DNA of 39,925 nt, from the NCBI GenBank assembly GCA_900554205.1, contig USGM01000013.1, positions 1 to 39,925 of the forward strand, given 5' to 3'. Under the pieces are notes generated by a model, which saw only the letters and a list, made by a program, of their open reading frames with translations, was not told where the DNA came from and made no database searches. Shown piece after piece: positions 17,965-24,266 of the stretch; within the stretch, counting starts at the first letter, position 1, and the number at the start of each line of letters is the position of its first letter. The translations under genes were made by a program, and so were the position numbers. The DNA is from an uncultured Lachnospiraceae bacterium (GTDB taxonomy: Bacteria > Bacillota > Clostridia > Lachnospirales > Lachnospiraceae).

Positions 17965-18375
17965 CTATCTCCTCCTGTTATAAATAAATTCGGTAATGCG
18001 AAAAAATATTCCTTTTTTCGGCTCAAAAATTACAATTTGATCACCACCGATCATTCGATACAAATATACTATACCAAACAACAGCACTATTGTAAACAGT
18101 AAAAGTTTATACATTTTGGGGGGTATTTTCCCTTTAAATGCAAAGATGATGAGAGCAACAGGGGGCAGCCAGAAAAGCGGATGATACTCAAAGGCCGTCC
18201 GCAGATCCAGCCGCAGCAATGCAAGCCACGCGCGCGTCATGCCACAGCCCGCACAGGATATTCCGGTGACAAATTTGATCGGACAACCTATCCCCACTGC
18301 TGCCAGCAGAAGATAGAAACCCACAACCGCAAGGGCCGGAAGAACCCAGTCTTTTCCGAAAAGAAATTTTTTCAT
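17965..18375 (-). CDS. DUF2752 membrane protein
   Basis: 136 residues with about three helices. The DUF2752 signature is clear: CPIKFVTGISCAGCGMTRA, followed by a basic stretch and EYHPLFWLPP. GGAG lies eight bases before the ATG at 18375. An in-frame TTG 18 bases upstream overlaps that ribosome site and is not a start. It sits between tatD (42 bases upstream) and the DUF4234 gene. The paired presence of two small membrane families hints at a shared but unknown function. Confidence 0.87.
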   Translation of the reverse strand: MKKFLFGKDWVLPALAVVGFYLLLAAVGIGCPIKFVTGISCAGCGMTRAWLALLRLDLRTAFEYHPLFWLPPVALIIFAFKGKIPPKMYKLLLFTIVLLFGIVYLYRMIGGDQIVIFEPKKGIFFRITEFIYNRRR

Positions 18376-18417
18376 CTTCAGGTCTCCTTTCAATTATCCG
18401 TCACAATATCATTTGTT

Positions 18418-19188
18418 CTACAGGCGGTACAGCTTATGCGCGTTCTCCCATGCGGCTTTCCTTACTGTCTCTTCCTCCACACCCTTGATCTCCGCAAGCG
18501 CCTTTACCACATATGGAATGTTCAGCGAACTGTTGCGCTTTCCCCGGTTCGGCTCCGGTGCCAGATAGGGGCAGTCTGTCTCCAGCACAATCCTGTCCAG
18601 CGGAATATATGCCACCGCCTCCTTCAGCTTCTTTGCATTTTTGAAGGTCAAAACACCGCCGATTCCAAAATAGAATCCCATTTTCAGGAAAACCTCGGCT
18701 GTTTCTTTTGTATAGGAATAGCAGTGAATGACACCGCCGATCTCCTCCGCATGTTCCTCCGTCATGAGATCCACCGTGTCCTTTGCCGCGTCTCTGGAAT
18801 GGATGATAACAGGCTTAGCAAGCTCCCTCGCCAGGTTTAACTGCCTGCGGAACCATTCCTTCTGAAGCTCTCTGTCCGGTTCATCCCAATAATAGTCCAG
18901 CCCGATTTCGCCGACTGCCACACATTTTTCCAGCTGACACTGCTGTCGCAACCATTCAAAGACCTCGTCATTCAGTTCCGCCGTCTCGCTGGGATGGACT
19001 CCGATCGCGCCGTAGATATAGTCATATCTGTTCATAATTTCTATCGTCCGTCCGCAGGATGCAAGGCTCGCGCCAACGTTTACGACCCGCGCAATTCCAT
19101 TTTCCGGCAGCTCAGTCAGGAGAGCATCCCGATCCTCGTCGAATGCCTCGTCATCATAATGTGCATGTGTATCAAATATAGGTGTCAT
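18418..19188 (-). CDS. tatD: TatD-family metal-dependent DNase
   Basis: 256 residues, normal TatD length. Metal ligands are visible in FDTHAHYD (His8, His10), GEIGLDYY (Glu), VIHSRDA (His), IHCYSYT (His) and ETDCPYLAPEP (Asp). The family has 3'-5' DNase activity and takes part in DNA turnover or repair. GGGAGG stands before the ATG. A palindrome (19208-19224) lies just upstream of that ribosome site. It is likely co-transcribed with DUF2752 and DUF4234 genes downstream. Confidence 0.93.
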   Translation of the reverse strand: MTPIFDTHAHYDDEAFDEDRDALLTELPENGIARVVNVGASLASCGRTIEIMNRYDYIYGAIGVHPSETAELNDEVFEWLRQQCQLEKCVAVGEIGLDYYWDEPDRELQKEWFRRQLNLARELAKPVIIHSRDAAKDTVDLMTEEHAEEIGGVIHCYSYTKETAEVFLKMGFYFGIGGVLTFKNAKKLKEAVAYIPLDRIVLETDCPYLAPEPNRGKRNSSLNIPYVVKALAEIKGVEEETVRKAAWENAHKLYRL

Positions 19189-19207
19189 CGTTCATCCTCC
19201 CGATTCC

Positions 19208-19224
19208 AGCGTACTGAATACGCT
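19208..19224. repeat. Palindromic repeat upstream of tatD
   Basis: AGCGTACTGAATACGCT, an inverted repeat (AGCGTA/TACGCT). It differs at two positions from the centre of the palindrome upstream of the signal peptidase gene (21182-21206). Confidence 0.7.
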
Positions 19225-19237
19225 CGTAAAAATGCCT

Positions 19238-19447
19238 TTAGGCAAAAAAGACAAGCCATACCGCCGCAGCCACTACTGCAAGTATGATTCCTATTGTCTT
19301 TGCAATAGTATCCTTAGGAATCTGACATAGCTCATCATTAATTTCCGGTAAAATATCATACATATAGGAATCCCGATCGGACGTTCCGCAGTTTGGACAA
19401 ACCACCTCACCATCAGGAAGCTTCGTCCCACAATTTCTGCAATACAT
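19238..19447 (-). CDS. Small zinc-ribbon membrane protein
   Basis: 69 residues. A zinc ribbon opens the protein (MYCRNCGTKLP, then VCPNCGTS; four Cys). A polar middle and a single C-terminal membrane helix (IGIILAVVAAAVWLVFFA) end it. I take the ATG at 19447, directly before the first CxxC, as in related proteins; the ribosome site (AAAGGGG) is mediocre. It lies between the Cys-repeat gene and tatD. No function is known for this architecture. Confidence 0.75.
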   Translation of the reverse strand: MYCRNCGTKLPDGEVVCPNCGTSDRDSYMYDILPEINDELCQIPKDTIAKTIGIILAVVAAAVWLVFFA

Positions 19448-19551
19448 AAGGCCTGCCCCTTTCTTTTTTAATTGATTCGACTTACTCCCCAGATATAGAG
19501 TCAAACTCTTTCTTATCCTTTGTCATAAACCATTTATGTATTACTTTTACG

Positions 19552-20592
19552 TTACTTTTGCTTTTTTATTACCAAAACAATTATAATTCCACCAACGGCA
19601 CAAACTCCGACTACTCCGGCGATAACCGCCCAGAGAGGAATGACCCCGGGGAGAACTTCTGCGGAAAGAACCTCACCGCAGACAGTGCAAAGTGTATGCG
19701 CGTCTCCCTTTGTAAACAGCCCAGCTTCCTTTATTACTTCATACTGCGGGTTATGTCCGGTTGCCGGAATTACTTCAGGATCAACTTCCGCACCGCATCT
19801 GGAACAGAGATATGCTCTTCTGCCATCTTCTGTACAGGTAGCTTTCTGCAGCATCGTTTTTGTGGTTTCCAGTTCATGTCCCAGTGGTTCAACTGTTTCT
19901 GTATAGGTGTCACCGCAGACAGAGCATGTATAAACAACTTCTCCGCTTTCGGTACATGCGTCATGCACTGATTCTGAGATCAGCTGGTAATCATGTTCCC
20001 CCAGTTCTCCTTCTTCAACGTAAGAATCACCACAGACAGAGCAAGTATAGGTCTTCTTAGTCGGTGTCTGGCAGGTACCGGACTCTGCATGGGTGAGCTG
20101 GTAGTCATGCTCTCCCTTTTTCCCTTTTTCCGTGTAGGAATGACCACAAACTGCACAGGTATATACTTCCTTTGCTGCCTCAAGGCAGGTACCGGGCGTA
20201 GATGCCACGGTATAGGTATGTTCTGCCTTCGGAGTCGCTTTAACCTTAGTTTCTCCGCACTCGGAACAGGTGGAGGTCTGTTCTCCCTGTTCCGTACAGG
20301 TAGCTTCCTTTGTTACCGTGGTGACCCATGTGTGGGTATGGGTTGATGGTGCATTCTCGTTTGGAGGTAAGGATACTGTATCGGAATTAACAGTTGTTCC
20401 AAATTCCTGACCGATAATTTCTACGATTTCCTGATTAGAATATCCCTGCTTACGAAGTTCATTCATTTGTGCATTTTCTTCTTCACTCCAAGAAAAAGCA
20501 CTTCTCAAATTAAAAGAACTCCAAAATACCAGAACCAGTATTGCGACTATTCCGAGTAACCCTTTTCTTTTCTTCAATACTCTCATTTTCAT
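19552..20592 (-). CDS. Surface protein with six Cys/His repeats
   Basis: 346 residues from the ATG at 20592, which has AAAGAGGGG five bases upstream; a longer frame exists but without such a site. An N-terminal signal-anchor helix (GLLGIVAILVLVFW) is followed by a helical SWSEEENAQMNELRKQGYSNQ segment. About six repeats of 30-36 residues then run from residue 95 to 300, of the pattern C-x8-9-C-x2-C-G-x15-H. A C-terminal membrane helix ends in KKQK. Each repeat could hold one metal ion (Cys3His). Because the repeats sit between two membrane segments they are probably outside the cell. I do not know a function. Confidence 0.8.
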   Translation of the reverse strand: MKMRVLKKRKGLLGIVAILVLVFWSSFNLRSAFSWSEEENAQMNELRKQGYSNQEIVEIIGQEFGTTVNSDTVSLPPNENAPSTHTHTWVTTVTKEATCTEQGEQTSTCSECGETKVKATPKAEHTYTVASTPGTCLEAAKEVYTCAVCGHSYTEKGKKGEHDYQLTHAESGTCQTPTKKTYTCSVCGDSYVEEGELGEHDYQLISESVHDACTESGEVVYTCSVCGDTYTETVEPLGHELETTKTMLQKATCTEDGRRAYLCSRCGAEVDPEVIPATGHNPQYEVIKEAGLFTKGDAHTLCTVCGEVLSAEVLPGVIPLWAVIAGVVGVCAVGGIIIVLVIKKQK

Positions 20593-20757
20593 AAAACCCC
20601 TCTTTCTTTGCTTTTTGATCTTGTTGTGATTTATATGTATATTGCATTTGAACTCGGGTTTCTGATATATCTCTATAGACAAGTTTTCCTAGGGCGATTC
20701 TCGTTGCCGGTTTTTATTATTCTCTTTTCGTCATCATATTTTTTGTATATAAAAGTC

Positions 20758-20786
20758 TTGCATTTCTATATCATCTATGATAGTCT
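20758..20786 (+). promoter_or_regulatory. Candidate toxin promoter
   Basis: TTGCAT (20758-20763), 17-base spacer, TAGTCT (20781-20786), with a TG one base before the -10 box (extended -10). The -10 itself is weak. The predicted start is near 20793, at the left inverted repeat. Confidence 0.5.
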
Positions 20787-20794
20787 TTTGTTAT

Positions 20795-20826
20795 GGGAAA
20801 CCAGAGAGCCAGGCGGCTTACCCTCC
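20795..20826 (+). repeat. Left arm of imperfect inverted repeat around toxin locus
   Basis: Begins GGGAAACCAGAGAG and ends ACCCTCC. It is the imperfect reverse complement of 21074-21102, differing by a few substitutions and a three-base gap. Confidence 0.8.
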
Positions 20827-20924
20827 TTTTCGGAGGGTTGCTAAGCCCCGGTGGGGCTTGTTTAGCAACGACCGGAGCGAAGCGTAGACCTAACCCTCCA
20901 GATACAGAAAGGAGGGCGATGCTT
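20795..20924 (+). promoter_or_regulatory. Structured 5' leader of the toxin mRNA
   Basis: Three hairpins follow one another: ACCCTCC/GGAGGGT (20820-20838); a long stem GTTGCTAA...TTAGCAAC with an inner AAGCCCC/GGGGCTT (20837-20869); and CCCTCC (20894-20899) against GGAGGG (20911-20916). The last covers the toxin ribosome site. Because CCCTCC and GGAGGG each occur twice, alternative folds are possible. Hiding the ribosome site is typical of type I toxin mRNAs. Confidence 0.7.
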
Positions 20925-21020
20925 ATGTATGTTACATACTCTGATTTAATTCAGATTGGAATGTTCATTTGCACCCTGATTGGATTGTGTTACGCAATCT
21001 TTCATGGGAAAAGAAAATAG
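20925..21020 (+). CDS. Small hydrophobic peptide, holin-like type I toxin candidate
   Basis: 31 residues (33 if the ATG at 20919 is used). A polar start with SDLIQIG runs into one hydrophobic helix (about residues 8-27) and a basic tail HGKRK. This is the shape of the short holin-like toxins of Firmicutes type I systems. GGAGG ends nine bases before the ATG at 20925, whereas the earlier ATG is only two or three bases from it. The gene is framed by a structured leader and by an antisense RNA overlapping its 3' end, as for TxpA/RatA and BsrG/SR4 of Bacillus. Toxicity is inferred from form and context only. Confidence 0.7.
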   Translation: MYVTYSDLIQIGMFICTLIGLCYAIFHGKRK

Positions 21021-21107
21021 CCGCCACATCCGCAACATGTGACGGCTGACGCTGTAAAGCGTTAAGCACCATTCGAGGGTGGGCCGCTTCTCTGGCTTTC
21101 CCTTCTT
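21010..21107 (-). ncRNA. Antisense RNA, candidate type I antitoxin
   Basis: Predicted from signals: a minus-strand promoter (21114-21142) and a terminator made of an 11-bp stem (AGCCGTCACAT/ATGTGGCGGCT, one mismatch, positions 21019-21047) followed by ATTTTCTTTT. The resulting RNA of about 98 bases is antisense to the last codons and the 3' untranslated part of the toxin mRNA. Its 5' portion contains the right inverted repeat, so it carries nearly the same sequence as the 5' end of the toxin mRNA. Confidence 0.65.
21074..21102 (+). repeat. Right arm of imperfect inverted repeat around toxin locus
   Basis: Pairs with 20795-20826. If the toxin transcript reads this far, its 3' part can fold back on its own 5' end. 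The same segment is the 5' part of the antisense RNA on the opposite strand. Confidence 0.8.
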
Positions 21108-21113
21108 GTGTAT

Positions 21114-21142
21114 ATAATACTACAATAATTCTTTCTCGTCAA
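21114..21142 (-). promoter_or_regulatory. Promoter of the antisense RNA
   Basis: On the minus strand, TTGACG (21137-21142), 17-base spacer, TATTAT (21114-21119). It is closer to consensus than the toxin promoter, as expected if the antitoxin is in excess. Confidence 0.75.
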
Positions 21143-21181
21143 ATACTTTCTTATCAATAAGAAAGTTATTTTCATAACAGC

Positions 21182-21206
21182 TAGGAGCGTACTCAGTACG
21201 CTCCTA
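21182..21206. repeat. Perfect palindrome upstream of signal peptidase gene
   Basis: TAGGAGCGTACT and its exact inverse around one central base (12-bp arms). It ends just before the ribosome site AGGAG. The core AGCGTACT...AGTACGCT is shared with 19208-19224. There is no T-run, so it is not a simple terminator. Confidence 0.85.
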
Positions 21207-21218
21207 AACAGGAGTGAA

Positions 21219-21806
21219 ATGAACAAGGAAAAGACAAATACCCCGCAGTACGCACCTGTAGGGTCCAAAATTTTAAGAAAAAGAACTCAGATAATCTGGA
21301 TTGCATACTGGATCTATATTGCAGTCACCGTAATACTTCTTGGTTTATTTATGCGATTTGCAACAGCGAATACAATCGTTGCCTCCGGGTCAATGGAACC
21401 TGCCCTTATGACCGGGGATGTTGTGATATACAACCGCCTCGCCTATGTGTTCCGAGATATCCAGCGTGGCGACATTATTCTGTTCCACAGCGATGAATAC
21501 AATATGGATTTGGGCAAACGTGTCATTGGCATTGCTGGCGATCATATCGAATTTCATGGCGGAAAAGTGTTTATTAACGGATTGCAATGTGATGAAAGTG
21601 CTTATTTGGCTGATGGAATCGAAACAAACTCAAGCCGAACCTTTGAAGTGCCGGAGGGCTGTGTATTTGTCATGGGAGACAGCCGGGAAATATCTATCGA
21701 TTCAAGATATTTTAAAAATCCCTATATCCCGATAGACGCCATCACCGGCAAGTATCTCGGCAAGATTCCCATCCGTTCAGCCATTTTTCCAAAGCTCCGC
21801 CGATAG
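21219..21806 (+). CDS. lepB: Type I signal peptidase
   Basis: 195 residues, one N-terminal membrane helix (about 24-48). The catalytic dyad is visible: Ser58 in SGSMEPAL and Lys100 in LGKRVIGIAGD. The later box reads GDSREISIDSR, close to the usual GDNRxxSxDSR. It cleaves signal peptides of exported proteins at the outer membrane face. Upstream are AGGAG and a perfect 25-base palindrome. It converges on a minus-strand gene for a small membrane protein 15 bases away. Several signal peptidase paralogues are common in such genomes, so this need not be the housekeeping copy. Confidence 0.93.
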   Translation: MNKEKTNTPQYAPVGSKILRKRTQIIWIAYWIYIAVTVILLGLFMRFATANTIVASGSMEPALMTGDVVIYNRLAYVFRDIQRGDIILFHSDEYNMDLGKRVIGIAGDHIEFHGGKVFINGLQCDESAYLADGIETNSSRTFEVPEGCVFVMGDSREISIDSRYFKNPYIPIDAITGKYLGKIPIRSAIFPKLRR

Positions 21807-21821
21807 CTCTCCGCAAAGACT

Positions 21822-22001
21822 TCATTGACAGCCTTTTTCAATCAGCTCTTTGATTTTCTCAAGTCTTTTCATCCGGCGCTTGTCTATGATTATGATCACA
21901 ATATTGACTATAATATAGGTCACGAGTGCAATCAGCAAAAATACGCCAAGGCCATTGGGATTATTGTCCGCAATGACCAAAATTTCTCCGCCTGCTGCCA
22001 T
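21822..22001 (-). CDS. Small single-helix membrane protein
   Basis: 59 residues: MAAGGEILVIADNNPNGLG, a strong membrane helix (about 18-39, VFLLIALVTYIIVNIVIIII), then a charged amphipathic tail DKRRMKRLEKIKELIEKG. It lies 19 bases after the tocopherol-cyclase-like gene on the same strand. The ATG at 22001 has no good ribosome site. A TTG at 21980, seven codons in, has GGCGGAG five bases upstream and may be the real start, giving 52 residues. No known family comes to mind. Confidence 0.6.
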   Translation of the reverse strand: MAAGGEILVIADNNPNGLGVFLLIALVTYIIVNIVIIIIDKRRMKRLEKIKELIEKGCQ

Positions 22002-22020
22002 TCTTCATCACTCTACTTTC

Positions 22021-23145
22021 TTACTGCTCCGTCTCTTCCTCTGCTCCCATCTCGCAGCCGACGTTTCTGACACTGATGTCATCGATCAGTTTGCGGTAGA
22101 TTCCCTCTTTTTTGTACAGTCTCACACGGCCTGTACCTGTGCCGCCGTTCCAGAGCCTCTTATGGCGCATAATGCCGTCCGGGTTCTCATAATTCATGAA
22201 CAGCATCTCGCTCTTTTTGCACCGGACTTCCACGAACAGCACCGCTTTCAGCGTCTCCTGCTTCACACGCCAGATGAGCTGATCCGGTGTCTCAATGCAT
22301 TCAAATCTTGTCTTAGGGAGCATCCAGAACTTTGAAAAGTTAAACTCATAGCCCTGTCCCTCATAGCAGAATGCCCCCAGCAGCTTCCGCTCCATGGGAA
22401 TGCCGAATACGACCGGTCTTCCACCGCCGATGTCAAAGGCGCTGTTCGTCAGCTTCTTTCCGGTCAGTCTGCTCACCATATGATTCGAGGACAACCACAC
22501 CCACGGCATCGTGAAGTCGCTGCCCCAGTTTTTATCCGCATAACCCCAACAGTTTTCCGGTTTTACGTCATATACCTCTCCGTTCCATGTCACCGTGCCG
22601 CTGTACAGGGTCTTCATGCCCTCCGCATGCCAGTACATCTGGAACGCCTTTAGCTCCCGAAACAGCTTTCCCGCGCCGTAGCCGACATTAAACGGAATCT
22701 TTTTCTCGATCTTGAGCTTCCACGACATTCTGCCGGACTGGCACATATATTCCGGGTGCGCCTCCGCGTCCTCAGCGGACACATTGATACGTCCCTTGGT
22801 CGCCGTCTCAGACAGATAGCAGTCCTCCGCTGCCACCGCGAAAGGTGCTTTCCCCTTCAACGTCAGCTCGTCCCAGCCGAAGAATCTGTGCAGCTGCGCG
22901 CCGTCCTTGCCCCACGCACCTGCCTTCACCATGAGATAAGACGGACGCGGTTTAAAAACGGGCTTACGCTCGCCCCTGTCCGGGTTGCACAGGAAAAAGG
23001 CAATGAAGAAAGACTTTTCCTTGCCCGTCTCTCTGCTGTAGCCCGTGAAAGAATGCCACCACCAGTCATATCCTCTGCCGCCGAATTTCCCTGTCAGCAT
23101 GCACTCATCTCTCTGAATATCTGATTGTAATACCTTGCTTTTCAT
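22021..23145 (-). CDS. Tocopherol-cyclase-like protein
   Basis: 374 residues, soluble, rich in Trp, Tyr and Gly. Segments such as GRGYDWWWHSFTGYS, LHRFFGWDEL, GMKTLYSGTVTWNGEVYDV and CWGYADKNWGSDF match what I remember of the bacterial branch of the tocopherol cyclase family (lipocalin-like, CrtC-related fold). In plants and cyanobacteria the family closes the chromanol ring of vitamin E; an anaerobe is not expected to do that, so the substrate here is open. The ATG at 23145 has GGGGAGG nine bases upstream. It is third in an operon behind MATE and SGNH genes. Confidence 0.75.
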   Translation of the reverse strand: MKSKVLQSDIQRDECMLTGKFGGRGYDWWWHSFTGYSRETGKEKSFFIAFFLCNPDRGERKPVFKPRPSYLMVKAGAWGKDGAQLHRFFGWDELTLKGKAPFAVAAEDCYLSETATKGRINVSAEDAEAHPEYMCQSGRMSWKLKIEKKIPFNVGYGAGKLFRELKAFQMYWHAEGMKTLYSGTVTWNGEVYDVKPENCWGYADKNWGSDFTMPWVWLSSNHMVSRLTGKKLTNSAFDIGGGRPVVFGIPMERKLLGAFCYEGQGYEFNFSKFWMLPKTRFECIETPDQLIWRVKQETLKAVLFVEVRCKKSEMLFMNYENPDGIMRHKRLWNGGTGTGRVRLYKKEGIYRKLIDDISVRNVGCEMGAEEETEQ

Positions 23146-23172
23146 TCCGCACAACCTCCCCTTTTCAAAATT

Positions 23173-24255
23173 TTACTCCCAACCCATAACACTGCCAACC
23201 TTGGCAGCAACAATTTCAGCTGTCTTTCTCTGCGTCAGGGCGCTGGGATGCCAGTCCGCACCATATCCGTCCTCCGCATTCTGCGCCGGCAGCGGCAGGA
23301 AATGAACCCTTGCATCACCCTGTGCCTCCCGGAAGCCCTCCACAGCCTCTCCGAGCTCTTTCAGCACCCTCTGATCCATTGTTCCCAGCATACAGAAAAT
23401 CTGTGCCGACGGATTCTTTTCACGGATGTATTTCAGAAACTCCATATACTTTGCTTTATACTGATCCTTGCGCTCCTGTATATCCTTGCACCAGCTACAG
23501 TCATTCGTACCGAGGTTAATTAAAATAGCATCGGGAATAAAACGGCTGAAATCCCATTTTTCCCATTTCGACTCATCCTCCCCGAAAAGCTTCTCCGAAC
23601 CAGAAATATCGGTATACCGGTAAACCTCCGGCATGAGCCACTTGTCGGAGGGCGCTGTCGCCGTCTCCTCGACATACCCGGAGATAATCCCGTTTCCGCT
23701 CCATGAGACCAGACTCGCCTCCGCCCGCAAAAGCTTTGCTGTCAGCAGGGAATAAGACTTTGCCGGATTCTCCGTCAGCGTGCGGAACGGCTGCAATTCA
23801 TCCTCCGCCTCCACACCGTAGCCGCAGGTGATGGAATCACCGACAATCTCTATCCTTCTGTCAGCGTGTGCAGGAGGCGCCATGAGCCTGTCCGTATCAA
23901 TCTCGACAAAACGGATGCCGCATTTGCCGAAAGCCGCCTCGGAATATTTCACAAGCCGGATTGTGACCTGCTCCTCGCGGTCGCTCTCATATAACGAATA
24001 GACATCCTCCTCACGGTTCAGGCAGATGCGCTTCCTCGGCTCCTCCTCATCATTGACATAAACCGCAATACGTCCTCTGAGGTCGTCGTTGTCCTCACCC
24101 CATTCATTGGCATTGCTCCAGATCGAAGCCGCCGCCTTTCTGCCGACAAAGGTAAAGGTGATGCTTGTCCCGGAAAATCCGAGATACCTGACCCCATCCA
24201 CAAACAATGTTCTTCCCGTAACCCTTACCTTGTCTTCCGTCGCCGTAAATCTCAT
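23173..24255 (-). CDS. SGNH/GDSL esterase with jelly-roll N-domain (CE2-like)
   Basis: 360 residues without a signal peptide. The N-terminal part (about 1-125) is beta-rich, and the C-terminal SGNH hydrolase has block I GDSITCGYG (nucleophile Ser), LGTND, and the catalytic Asp-His pair in DWHPS. This two-domain layout is that of CE2 carbohydrate esterases, which remove acetyl groups from sugars; activity here is inferred. The ATG at 24255 follows AGGAG by eight bases, while an in-frame GTG at 24264 overlaps that site. It starts 11 bases after the MATE gene stop. Confidence 0.87.
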   Translation of the reverse strand: MRFTATEDKVRVTGRTLFVDGVRYLGFSGTSITFTFVGRKAAASIWSNANEWGEDNDDLRGRIAVYVNDEEEPRKRICLNREEDVYSLYESDREEQVTIRLVKYSEAAFGKCGIRFVEIDTDRLMAPPAHADRRIEIVGDSITCGYGVEAEDELQPFRTLTENPAKSYSLLTAKLLRAEASLVSWSGNGIISGYVEETATAPSDKWLMPEVYRYTDISGSEKLFGEDESKWEKWDFSRFIPDAILINLGTNDCSWCKDIQERKDQYKAKYMEFLKYIREKNPSAQIFCMLGTMDQRVLKELGEAVEGFREAQGDARVHFLPLPAQNAEDGYGADWHPSALTQRKTAEIVAAKVGSVMGWE

Positions 24256-24266
24256 GTCTGTCACTC

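Noticed and set aside
20608..20844. Plus-strand 78-residue hydrophobic open frame
   Set aside because: No ribosome site; the hydrophobicity comes from T-rich DNA, and the frame runs through the divergent promoter region and toxin leader.
20795..21102. Inverted repeats around the toxin locus read as ends of a MITE or insertion sequence
   Set aside because: No target-site duplication is visible, the repeats are imperfect and internal to promoter-defined transcripts, and the RNA-folding explanation covers them.
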